64,000 nucleotides of DNA from Daejeonella lutea (GTDB lineage: Bacteria > Bacteroidota > Bacteroidia > Sphingobacteriales > Sphingobacteriaceae), in assembly GCF_900168015.1 (NCBI RefSeq), contig NZ_FUYR01000002.1, positions 640,932 through 704,931 of the forward strand. Reading direction: 5' to 3'. The translations under genes and the position numbers were made by a program. The notes under the pieces are model-generated. The model was not told where the DNA came from. It saw only the letters and a program-made list of their open reading frames with translations, and made no database searches. Shown piece by piece: positions 9,167 to 17,585 of this stretch. Position 1 is the stretch's first letter, and each line of letters opens with the position of its first letter.

Positions 9167-9715
9167 CTAGTTTTTTTTAATTACCGAGGTGTGGTGTGGC
9201 ATCCCATAATTTCCAGTTGAAAGGGAGGCATATCCGTTATCATTCACATCGACTTTGAATATGAAATCATAATCATCATCCGTAAGGGCAAACAGGGGGC
9301 GTGTTACACCAAAAGCTTCTGCTAATTCGAGAACGGTATTAGAGTGACCGATTATAAGTACTTTTTTACCTTTATACCTTGATTTTATGAGCTCAGCCAG
9401 GGATTTCGGATCTGAGGGGTTATAAAACGCTATCGCCACCTTATTTTTTTTAGCAACTAGTTCACCGGTTTGTGTAGTCCGTTTGTATTTCGTTGAGAAT
9501 ACAGCCGCAAATTTTTCCCTTTTTAATCTTGCAGCCAGGGATTTCGCCCTTGCAAGCCCTTCACTACTTAACTGAGGATCGGGGTTTTTGGGATCCGATA
9601 AATCTTTTTCGCCATGACGAACGATATAAATAGTTGTTTTATCTGCGGAAGATTGGGCATACACCAAGGATGTCACTCCGATCAGCGCGATTAACAGCAG
9701 GCATAATTTTTTCAT
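9167..9715 (-). CDS. Histidine phosphatase family protein, exported (SixA/phosphoglycerate mutase-like)
   Basis: 182 residues with a clear signal peptide (MKKLCLLLIALIGVTSLVYAQ). The phosphohistidine motif IVRHGEKD follows soon after, with the second histidine in IIGHSNTVLELA, so the catalytic pair of the branch is present. Export suggests a periplasmic phosphatase; the substrate is not visible. It sits directly upstream of the PLP enzyme and is divergent from the YihY-family gene. Confidence 0.87.
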   Translation of the reverse strand: MKKLCLLLIALIGVTSLVYAQSSADKTTIYIVRHGEKDLSDPKNPDPQLSSEGLARAKSLAARLKREKFAAVFSTKYKRTTQTGELVAKKNKVAIAFYNPSDPKSLAELIKSRYKGKKVLIIGHSNTVLELAEAFGVTRPLFALTDDDYDFIFKVDVNDNGYASLSTGNYGMPHHTSVIKKN

Positions 9716-9822
9716 AGCGTTATGGTCCGTTAATTGTTTGTTCTTAGAAAGGGATCAAATGAGAATTTTTAAATTTATTAAAACAGTTTCATTCCCAATC
9801 ACATTCTAGCAATAAAATACAT

Positions 9823-10803
9823 ATGACACGTAAGAAACGGTTCAGATTTAATAACATGGGCCAGCTTCTGTTTAAGGCTTTCAATGCATTTTGGGACGAT
9901 AACGCTTTGAAAATGAGTGCAGCACTCGCTTATTATACCGTGTTTGCTATTGCTCCCCTCTTGCTCATGGTAGTTTCTCTGGCCGGAGTGATATATGGAA
10001 GAGAAGCAGCTCAGGGAAAAATATTTGCCGAGCTGAATAAATTCGTTGGATCCGATGCTGCCATCCAAATACAAGAAACTATAAAAAACATTTCAGACAG
10101 CCAGCAATCAACGTTTGCTTTTATAGTCGGCTTCATAACTCTCTTCATTGGAACAACAGGTGTATTTGTAGAAATACAGGAGTCAATTAATCAGATTTGG
10201 AGAGTTAAGGCAAAGCCTAAGGCTGGGTGGGTAAAACTTATCACAAATAGGATTCTTTCGTTTTCGATGGTAATTGGACTGGGATTCCTGCTGATCGTAT
10301 CATTGATAATTAACGGTATTGTGTTAGCCTTGAGCGCCAAGCTTCAAATCTACTTCCCTGATATCACGCTGCTTTTTATCAATCTATTCAATCTCATCTT
10401 AACATTTGCTGTCATTTCAGCTCTCTTTGCCATTATTTTCAAGTTCCTGCCAGATGTTGTCATAGCCTGGAAAGATGTACGAATGGGGGCCTTTTTCACA
10501 GCAATAATGTTTATGATGGGAAAATTTCTAATCGGCCTTTATATCGAACAAGTAGGGCCAGGCACCGTGTATGGTGCAGCAGGGTCAATCATTGTGATCC
10601 TTATATGGGTTTATTATACGTCAGCAATATTGTTTTTCGGCGCGGAATTCACACAGGTTTATGCTGATTGTTACGGTGGTAAAATTCTGCCAGCTCCATA
10701 CGCTGTTCATGTACTGCATGTGGAGGAAGTACATAAAGTAAAGGTGCTTCCACCTCAGGATCATGACAAAACCTATGAAGGTACTGACAAGGTGAAAAAG
10801 TAA
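9823..10803 (+). CDS. YihY/BrkB family inner-membrane protein
   Basis: 326 residues with about six membrane segments and the family landmarks ALAYYTVFAIAPLLL (residues about 31-45), GTTGVFVEIQESINQIW and GAAGSIIVILIWVYYTSAILFFGAEFTQ-like C-terminal helices. The family was once misassigned as ribonuclease BN; its role is still uncertain and transport has been proposed. The hydrophilic tail is rich in His, Val and Lys. Gene end and the convergent lipoprotein gene are only 2 bp apart. Confidence 0.9.
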   Translation: MTRKKRFRFNNMGQLLFKAFNAFWDDNALKMSAALAYYTVFAIAPLLLMVVSLAGVIYGREAAQGKIFAELNKFVGSDAAIQIQETIKNISDSQQSTFAFIVGFITLFIGTTGVFVEIQESINQIWRVKAKPKAGWVKLITNRILSFSMVIGLGFLLIVSLIINGIVLALSAKLQIYFPDITLLFINLFNLILTFAVISALFAIIFKFLPDVVIAWKDVRMGAFFTAIMFMMGKFLIGLYIEQVGPGTVYGAAGSIIVILIWVYYTSAILFFGAEFTQVYADCYGGKILPAPYAVHVLHVEEVHKVKVLPPQDHDKTYEGTDKVKK

Positions 10804-10805
10804 AT

Positions 10806-11228
10806 TTATAAAACGATTTCCGTCGGACCGGAAACTTTACTGATGTGGCAGGCGCATTTACCGCCATTAACTACAAATTCAGCAGACACTTTTTTGTTCG
10901 TAGTGGGATGTGTAGCAGTTACAGTGATCACATCACCAGATTCTGACAACGTTTTGACATCAGCGTCGCTGGCTACAGTGTAAAGTCCCTGATTATTAAC
11001 GGTGGATGGCTCATTATTTTGAACCGTGCTTTGATTTGTCCTCTTATTTATAGCAGAAAAATCTTTAACGGTGACAGGGTTACCGGCGGTATCTTTAAAT
11101 TTAACTTGTACCATTCTGAATTCCTGAGTGCAAATCATTTGCTCGCATTCTACGGGCTTGGTTTTCGTTGCCGAGCATGCAAAAAGACAGAATGCCGACA
11201 AAGCAAGGATATGATTCAATTTGTTCAT
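10806..11228 (-). CDS. Small predicted lipoprotein, function unknown
   Basis: 140 residues. The N-terminus ends in a lipobox (LFAC at residues 15-18), so the mature protein should be lipid-anchored. Later cysteines (CEQMIC early, CACH near residue 129) may form disulfides. The middle, about residues 45-115, has the alternating pattern of a beta-sandwich (VQVKFKDTAGNPV, ADVKTLSESGDVITVTA), similar to carboxypeptidase-regulatory or Ig-like folds, but I do not recognise the family. It lies 2 bp after the PBP4-type gene and is probably cotranscribed with it. Confidence 0.75.
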   Translation of the reverse strand: MNKLNHILALSAFCLFACSATKTKPVECEQMICTQEFRMVQVKFKDTAGNPVTVKDFSAINKRTNQSTVQNNEPSTVNNQGLYTVASDADVKTLSESGDVITVTATHPTTNKKVSAEFVVNGGKCACHISKVSGPTEIVL

Positions 11229-11230
11229 GG

Positions 11231-12544
11231 CTAATAATTTTGGTGGATGTAAGTGATAATTCGCTCCATTTCATTTCTAACATCTGCAGTAGGCTTTACA
11301 AAATTATTATTCATAAAAGAATAGATAAGTTTCTTCCCTTTCTTTGTGATTAAATAACCGCTTTGATTGTGGTTGTTTGATAAGCTTCCTGTCTTCGCAA
11401 AAACAAAAGGTTCTTCAGACTTATACAAATTTCGCAGCGTTCCTGTTTTACCACCGTTCGGCAACATGTTAAAAAGGCGCTTTTCGTCATCAGTTGCCTC
11501 ATATATTTTTTCGCATAAGCGCACAATTGAGCGGGGAGTGAAAAGATCTTGTCTGGACAATCCTGAACCGTCTACCCATATAGGCTTGTCTGGAAGATCC
11601 TGAAGAAAATTTTTAATAATATAATCGATGACAATCGGTGTATTCATTTCCAGACCGTTCGTGGCTCCAATGTTCAGAAGGATTTGTTCTGCAATAAAAT
11701 TATCGCTGGGTAACAGCATGTTTCGATACAGAGTATCCGATGCTACGCTATACCAAGTTTTATGATCTTTTGCCAGGGTACGGTTTATGGTACCCGAATA
11801 ATTTGGAATTGAAGACGTTAGTATTGTGCTGATTGTCGGCACACTGACTTTGAATGGTACAAGCTGATTAAAATTTGCTGCAACAGGAATTGATGGTTGA
11901 TAAAAATCGTTGGTCAGCAAGTCTCTGTAGATTCTAAAACGACCAGCCTCCTTTTTTGTATCAGTAAAAAGTTGAAATGGACTATTTCTATTGAACTCAG
12001 GATAGGATACGACTTGGTTGCCATTGTGAGTAAATAATATTGAATTTCCATAAACGGGCAGCTCTGAAATCTCAGGCTGATAATATTCATTATAATCATC
12101 ATATGTCCACCCTGTGCCATAAAATGGGCTGGTATACCTGTCAGTTGCCCAATAGATTTTTTTGTTGCTTGCTATTAGCTTTTCGAGAACTGGTTGCTTT
12201 TTGTAGTCTGAATTAAGGAATGTAGGATCGCCGGTTCCCCAGAATATCAAAGAATCCCCACGTTCAATATATTGTAGGCCGGCAATTGAATCTTTAAGCA
12301 GCTTCAATCCGGCATAGAACGTAAATAACTTTGTATTTGATGCTGGCGTGAAATACTTATCGCCATTTTGCTCTGCAATCATCTTTTTGTCTTTGAGATC
12401 ATAGAGTGCAAAGCCCGTGTAATGCTGCTGCAATACCGGAGACTTTCTAATCATCTTAAGGATTTTCCCTGGTCTAATTGTTTTCGCATGCAACTCCTGG
12501 CACCCAAACACAAGCAATGCAAATATTATCAGTCTTACTCTCAT
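11231..12544 (-). CDS. dacB: D-alanyl-D-alanine carboxypeptidase/endopeptidase, PBP4 (peptidase S13)
   Basis: Periplasmic penicillin-binding protein that trims or cuts peptidoglycan cross-links. The 437 residues begin with a signal sequence (about 1-20) and show all three active-site motifs: SxxK at S69-K72 (ASNTK), SxN at S280-N282 (PSDN) and KTG at 384-386 (FAKTGSLS). The DGSGLSR motif at about residues 325-331 is also typical of S13. The long insertion between motifs 1 and 2 is normal for PBP4. It is followed by a small lipoprotein gene and is divergent from the aspartyl protease gene. Confidence 0.93.
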   Translation of the reverse strand: MRVRLIIFALLVFGCQELHAKTIRPGKILKMIRKSPVLQQHYTGFALYDLKDKKMIAEQNGDKYFTPASNTKLFTFYAGLKLLKDSIAGLQYIERGDSLIFWGTGDPTFLNSDYKKQPVLEKLIASNKKIYWATDRYTSPFYGTGWTYDDYNEYYQPEISELPVYGNSILFTHNGNQVVSYPEFNRNSPFQLFTDTKKEAGRFRIYRDLLTNDFYQPSIPVAANFNQLVPFKVSVPTISTILTSSIPNYSGTINRTLAKDHKTWYSVASDTLYRNMLLPSDNFIAEQILLNIGATNGLEMNTPIVIDYIIKNFLQDLPDKPIWVDGSGLSRQDLFTPRSIVRLCEKIYEATDDEKRLFNMLPNGGKTGTLRNLYKSEEPFVFAKTGSLSNNHNQSGYLITKKGKKLIYSFMNNNFVKPTADVRNEMERIITYIHQNY

Positions 12545-12674
12545 ATTTAAAAGTAGAAAACAATTGACAAGATTTACAAAGATTTGGATTGGATTAAAGT
12601 TTTATGCCGTAACTTGTTTATGCATCATGAGTAATCATTTCGACCGTGGGATTAGTTGTTCTGTTCGAACTTTA

Positions 12675-13910
12675 ATGATAAAATTACTTATCGTGATGCT
12701 GGGCTTTGTCTTAACAGCGAACGAAGTTTCCGCTCAAAGATTCGAGTTCCCGGGGAGGCGAAAAAAAGAAATTGTCCCTTTTAAGATGGTCAAAAACTTA
12801 ATGATCATTAAGCTTATGATCAATGGCAAGGGTCCATTCAATTTCGTGCTCGATACAGGAGTTGGCCTTTTCCTGATTTCCGACCCGAAGCTCATCGACT
12901 CTGTTGAAATTAAAAACCTGCGAAGCATAAATATTACCGGTTTCGGCGACGGTGAACCTCTCAGCGCTTATGTTACCCCATCAATTGATGTAGGTTTTGG
13001 AAGTACAAATGCCAAATCACTGTCTGCTGCGATTCTAAAAAAAGATATTTTCGAGCTCTCCAATTATGTCGGCATGCCTGTACATGGGCTGATAGGTTAC
13101 GAGTTTTTTAACAGCTTTATTGTAAAGATAAACTTTACTCTAAGTACACTGACAATTTATAGGCCCGAGACAACCTATATCGCCCGAAAAGGATACCGGG
13201 TACCTTTGATGATCGAGGATCGAAAGCCGTATCTGGTATCAAACATCGAGTTGACCTCTGGTGAAAAAATAGCAGCCAAGCTTATACTGGATACCGGGGC
13301 AGGTCATCCCATATCACTAGAGACTAATGGAGGTGTTCCATTCGAAGTTCCGAAAGTTAACATAGCTGGAAACCTTGGTATAGGTTTAACCGGTCCGATA
13401 AGCGGTTATATCAGCCGAGTAAAATCGCTGAGCATCGGAAAATATACCCTAAACAACGTAATCGCCGCGTTTCCTGACTATGACGACGTTGGTTCAAAAG
13501 TGTATTCGGTAAGCAGGAATGGTAATATGGGTATCACCATATTAAAAAGATTCAACGTTATTTTCGATTATAACGAGTCAGCCCTGTACTTAAAACCCGG
13601 CATCATTTTAAACGAGCCATTTGAGCATGACATGAGTGGATTGGAACTAACTTCAGCTGGCCAAAAATTCGACAGAATGTTAGTTAGCAGGGTAGAACCC
13701 GGGTCCTCGGCCGCAGAAGCTGGCTTGAGTAAAGACGATGAAATTCTTGCCATAAACTTTAAGCCAGTTAGTGAGATGAGCCCATCGGAAATAGATAACC
13801 TGTTCCGTTCAAAATCAGACCGCAGTTTTATAATTGATGTTCTACCTCATGGTGCAAAAAGTAACAAGGAAAAGGAAAGAATAATTCTGACGTTAAAAAG
13901 GAGAATTTAA
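12675..13910 (+). CDS. Retropepsin-like aspartyl protease with C-terminal PDZ domain, exported
   Basis: 411 residues from ATG 12675, chosen because it gives a clean signal peptide (MIKLLIVMLGFVLTANEVSAQ); an in-frame ATG at 12564 would add 37 unconvincing residues. Two Asp-Thr-Gly motifs are visible, LDTGVG early and LDTGAG near the middle, so one chain may carry both halves of an aspartic active site. A PDZ domain follows at the C-terminus (VEPGSSAAEAGLSKDDEILAINF). The family is common in Bacteroidota; the substrates are not known. It is divergent from the PBP4 gene. Confidence 0.85.
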   Translation: MIKLLIVMLGFVLTANEVSAQRFEFPGRRKKEIVPFKMVKNLMIIKLMINGKGPFNFVLDTGVGLFLISDPKLIDSVEIKNLRSINITGFGDGEPLSAYVTPSIDVGFGSTNAKSLSAAILKKDIFELSNYVGMPVHGLIGYEFFNSFIVKINFTLSTLTIYRPETTYIARKGYRVPLMIEDRKPYLVSNIELTSGEKIAAKLILDTGAGHPISLETNGGVPFEVPKVNIAGNLGIGLTGPISGYISRVKSLSIGKYTLNNVIAAFPDYDDVGSKVYSVSRNGNMGITILKRFNVIFDYNESALYLKPGIILNEPFEHDMSGLELTSAGQKFDRMLVSRVEPGSSAAEAGLSKDDEILAINFKPVSEMSPSEIDNLFRSKSDRSFIIDVLPHGAKSNKEKERIILTLKRRI

Positions 13911-13969
13911 TCCCTTATTCTGCGAAATAATTTATTTTGCAATTAACGGTCATTATTATCTGCAAATAA

Positions 13970-13977
13970 TACATTTG
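13970..13977 (+). promoter_or_regulatory. Candidate Bacteroidota -7 box (TACATTTG)
   Basis: TACATTTG matches the TAnnTTTG -7 element used by the primary sigma factor of Bacteroidota. It lies 36 bp before the ATG of the metalloprotease gene, a plausible distance. I do not see a TTTG -33 element at the usual spacing. Confidence 0.4.
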
Positions 13978-14012
13978 TAGATTGCATTTTAGCTAACCCC
14001 TTATCACTTAAT

Positions 14013-16523
14013 ATGACAAAAGATTTATCCTATGTAAGGTATGCTCTTTTCGCTGCATTGCTGGCGAATATTAGCAACACCGATTTGCTTGCCCAAAACC
14101 GCAGGCCGACAACACCTGCAGCACCAACGCCGGCTACCACCGCTGCACCAGCTCCGGCATCTGCAGCTCCCAAAACGGGCATCAGACCTTATAAAGAGAT
14201 CATAACCGACAAGGCCAAAACCGACAAAGGACTTTTCAAGGTTCATCGCCTCGATAGTAAATATTTTTTTGAGATTCCTGATTCACTTTTTGATCGGGAA
14301 ATGCTGGTTGTTACACGATATGCAAAAACTCCAACTGTAGACGGAACATACGGAGGTGAGGAATTAAACGAGCAGGTTTGGAAATGGCAAAGACGTGACA
14401 AGCAAGTTTTTATACGCATACCGTCCTACAGAAACGTTGCTGCTAAAGAAACAGACATGTTTGAAGCAGTAAAAAACTCAAATCTGGATGCTGTTTTATC
14501 ATCCTTTGATATAAAAGCCATCAATGCAGATTCAAATTCGGTTGTTATTGATGTTACCGATCTGTATTCTAAAGACGTGCAATCGCTTGGGCTACCACAA
14601 AGCTTGCGTACTCTTTACAAGATCACAACCATGGACGAAGCACGTACGTATGTCGATACTATTAAGTCATTCCCTATGAATATTGAAGTGCGGTCGCTGA
14701 AAACATACCGTGCTACAGATCCTCCTGGTGATAAGTCGATTGGCTCAATGACTGTTGAGATACATAATTCAATGCTTTTGTTGCCGAAAGTACCATTCAA
14801 AGCTCGTTTCGCTGATGACAGAGTTGGGTATTTTGGTCAAAGCCAAACTGATTACGGTTTGGACGCGCAAAAAGCACAGGTCACCCGATATATTCATCGT
14901 TGGAAGCTCGAACCAAAAGATCCGGCAGCATACAAACGCGGAGAACTGGTTGAGCCTAAGAAACAAATTGTATACTATATCGATCCGGCAACACCACAAA
15001 AATGGAGACCATATCTTATTGCAGGTGTTAAAGACTGGAACGTAGCGTTTGAGGCGGCTGGCTTCAAGAATGCAATCACCGCTCTGGAACCACCTGCAAA
15101 TGACCCTGACTGGTCTCCCGAAGATGCGAGATATTCAGTTATCCGCTATTTCGCATCAAATATTGCAAATGCGTACGGCCCTCATATCTCAGACCCTCGC
15201 TCAGGGGAAATTATGGAATCTGATATTGGCTGGTACCACAACGTAATGAATCTGGTTAGAAACTGGTTTTTCGTACAAACTGCGGCTATTAATCCAGATG
15301 CCCGCACTCCTAAATTTAAAGATGAGATTATGGGTCAATTAATTCGGTTTGTGTCGTCACACGAAGTGGGGCACACACTGGGATTACCACATAATTTTGG
15401 ATCAAGCGTTGCCTATCCTGTTGATTCACTGCGCTCCCGTACGTTTACCAAAAGAATGGGCGGAACCGCTCCATCAATTATGGACTATGCCCGTTTCAAT
15501 TACATTGCTCAACCTGGTGACGAGGGCGTTGTGTTGTATCCGGGAATCGGAGATTACGACAAATGGGCTATCAAATGGGGTTATACCTGGTTTGATAATC
15601 AAACACCTGAGCAAGAGGCCAAAATCTTAAACAAATGGACTATCGAAAAGGCTGGCAACCCAGCGTATTTCTATGGACAGCAAACCGGAAATCCAATTGA
15701 CCCTAGAGCCCAGTCAGAGGATCTTGGCGATGACGCTGTTAAAGCTTCAACTTATGGAATCGCAAATCTAAAAAGAATCATACCGAACATTGAGAAATGG
15801 ACATATGAAGAAGGTCAGCCTTATAACAACTTGCAGGAGCTGTACGGCGAGGTATTAACTCAATGGAACCGTTATATGGGGCATGTTCGCTCGAATATCG
15901 GTGGGATATATGAGGATGATAAAACCTACGAGCAGAAAGGTGCTGTGTATACTCATGTGCCGCAGGCGAAGCAAAAAGGAGCTGTGGCCTTTATCAACCA
16001 GCAAGCTTTTGCAACTCCACAGTGGATGCTTGATCAAGCACTCTTAAGCAAATTTGATAATGCTGGAATTGTAGAAAGATTAAGAAGAACTCAGGTTGGC
16101 GTTTTAAACGGCATATTGGATTTCTCCCGCCTGAACCGTGTCATAGACAACTCTGTGAAGAACGGTGCTGAAGCATACAGCATGGATGAGCTATTCGCGG
16201 ATCTAAGAAATGGCATCTGGTCTGAATTAAAGACTGGAGGAAATATCGACACCTATAGAAGGAATCTGCAAAGAGCATATATCGAAAGAATGTCTTATTT
16301 GCTTAACGAAAACGAGCCTACTCCTCCTGCGCAATTTGCTGCCCAGGCAGCTCCTCAAATGGACGCATCACAATCCGACATCCGACCAATGGCGAGATAT
16401 GAATTGAAGGCTCTTGCGGGCCAGATAAGGGCAGCACAGCCCAAGTTTAGCAATACGGTACTTAGGTCGCATCTTGATGATGCACTGGTGAGAATTGCTG
16501 ATGCTTTAGACCCAAAGAAATAA
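14013..16523 (+). CDS. Large exported zinc metalloprotease (DUF5117/DUF5118-type)
   Basis: 836 residues with an N-terminal export signal followed by a low-complexity Ala/Pro/Thr stretch (about 30-52). The zinc motif HExxHxxGxxH is complete: H450, E451, H454 and H460 (HEVGHTLGLPH), and a Met-turn candidate SIMDYARFN follows about 45 residues later. The N-terminal part resembles the DUF5118 and DUF5117 regions that precede the catalytic domain in this Bacteroidota family. Probably secreted or periplasmic; the targets are unknown. It is closed by a strong terminator at 16542-16574. Confidence 0.88.
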   Translation: MTKDLSYVRYALFAALLANISNTDLLAQNRRPTTPAAPTPATTAAPAPASAAPKTGIRPYKEIITDKAKTDKGLFKVHRLDSKYFFEIPDSLFDREMLVVTRYAKTPTVDGTYGGEELNEQVWKWQRRDKQVFIRIPSYRNVAAKETDMFEAVKNSNLDAVLSSFDIKAINADSNSVVIDVTDLYSKDVQSLGLPQSLRTLYKITTMDEARTYVDTIKSFPMNIEVRSLKTYRATDPPGDKSIGSMTVEIHNSMLLLPKVPFKARFADDRVGYFGQSQTDYGLDAQKAQVTRYIHRWKLEPKDPAAYKRGELVEPKKQIVYYIDPATPQKWRPYLIAGVKDWNVAFEAAGFKNAITALEPPANDPDWSPEDARYSVIRYFASNIANAYGPHISDPRSGEIMESDIGWYHNVMNLVRNWFFVQTAAINPDARTPKFKDEIMGQLIRFVSSHEVGHTLGLPHNFGSSVAYPVDSLRSRTFTKRMGGTAPSIMDYARFNYIAQPGDEGVVLYPGIGDYDKWAIKWGYTWFDNQTPEQEAKILNKWTIEKAGNPAYFYGQQTGNPIDPRAQSEDLGDDAVKASTYGIANLKRIIPNIEKWTYEEGQPYNNLQELYGEVLTQWNRYMGHVRSNIGGIYEDDKTYEQKGAVYTHVPQAKQKGAVAFINQQAFATPQWMLDQALLSKFDNAGIVERLRRTQVGVLNGILDFSRLNRVIDNSVKNGAEAYSMDELFADLRNGIWSELKTGGNIDTYRRNLQRAYIERMSYLLNENEPTPPAQFAAQAAPQMDASQSDIRPMARYELKALAGQIRAAQPKFSNTVLRSHLDDALVRIADALDPKK

Positions 16524-16541
16524 ACCAACAAATATAAAAAG

Positions 16542-16574
16542 CCCTGCCTGGTTAGTTCCAGGCGGGGTTTTTTT
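16542..16574 (+). terminator. Intrinsic terminator after the metalloprotease gene
   Basis: A 10-bp GC-rich stem (16542-16551 with 16558-16567, one G-T wobble) around a 6-nt loop, followed by seven T residues. It lies 19 bp after the stop codon, so it should end the metalloprotease transcript before the glycosidase gene. Confidence 0.9.
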
Positions 16575-16617
16575 ATACGCCGCTAAACTATAACTTCGCC
16601 TTATAAACTTCAAAATA

Positions 16618-17472
16618 ATGAAATCATTTATCACCGCCCTGCTGCTTACCGGCTTACTAAGTCCCGCTTTTTCACAAACTGATTCTTTAAATGTTATTAA
16701 AGCTAATTGGAAGAAGAAGAAAATTACTTCCGGAGTTACGCTAAAGACAAATTGGTTTAATAATAATTTATTTGGCTCAAATCAGAATGTAAGTGTCCTG
16801 GAAATAAAGCCAAAAAGGAAGCTTATGCTTGATCTGGGTTTCGATGCAAAAAAACTTATAACAACAAGTGATTTTGGACAGAATACCAACTCAATCGCTG
16901 CGCTCAACGGAACTTTTTTTGATATCGCAAATGGAGGTTCCGTTGATTTCATTAAATCTGATGGTATTGTGATCAACGAAAGCCGTCTTCCCAAAAATGG
17001 GCTTAGAGTAGGTCACCAGGCTTCCGCACTCGTATTTAAAAATGGGAAATTAACCATAAGTAAGTTTAATGGCGATCCTTCATGGGAGCAGTCTCTGGAC
17101 GGTGAAGACGTTATGGTTACCGGGCCACTATTAATTTTAGACCAGAAAGACGAGAAGTTGGATTCAAATGCCTTCAGCAAAACCCGTCATCCCCGCACCG
17201 CGGTAGCAGTTACCAAGAATAATCGCGTGTTGTTAATAACCGTTGATGGCAGGAACGAAAATTCGGCTGGGATGAGTTTATTTGAACTCACCAAATTAAT
17301 GCGCTGGCTAAATTCTGATGACGCAATAAATCTGGATGGTGGTGGTTCAACTACCCTTTGGCTAAAAGGATATGAAGGAAATGGCGTTGTAAATTATCCC
17401 ACTGATAACAAGAAATGGGACCATGAAGGTGAGCGGAAGGTGGCAAATGTTGTTCTTCTAAAGAAAAAATAG
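16618..17472 (+). CDS. Phosphodiester glycosidase family protein (NAGPA/DUF2233), exported
   Basis: 284 residues with a signal peptide (MKSFITALLLTGLLSPAFSQ). The conserved family motifs are present: AALNGTFFDIANGG, TGPLLILD, HPRTAVAVT and NLDGGGSTTLWLKG. Homologues include the mammalian GlcNAc-1-phosphodiester glycosidase and bacterial enzymes acting on teichoic or exopolysaccharide phosphodiesters. The substrate here is unknown; a glycan with a phosphodiester-linked sugar is likely. It is a single gene between the terminator and the DUF4175 gene. Confidence 0.87.
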   Translation: MKSFITALLLTGLLSPAFSQTDSLNVIKANWKKKKITSGVTLKTNWFNNNLFGSNQNVSVLEIKPKRKLMLDLGFDAKKLITTSDFGQNTNSIAALNGTFFDIANGGSVDFIKSDGIVINESRLPKNGLRVGHQASALVFKNGKLTISKFNGDPSWEQSLDGEDVMVTGPLLILDQKDEKLDSNAFSKTRHPRTAVAVTKNNRVLLITVDGRNENSAGMSLFELTKLMRWLNSDDAINLDGGGSTTLWLKGYEGNGVVNYPTDNKKWDHEGERKVANVVLLKKK

Positions 17473-17585
17473 TAAAAAAGGAGTTAATATCCTGATAAAC
17501 ATCTATCTACATTATATTTTTACATACGCTGTATAGGTATTTTTCGTTAATTTCATATTACCATAAAATTACGTGAAAACTACCA

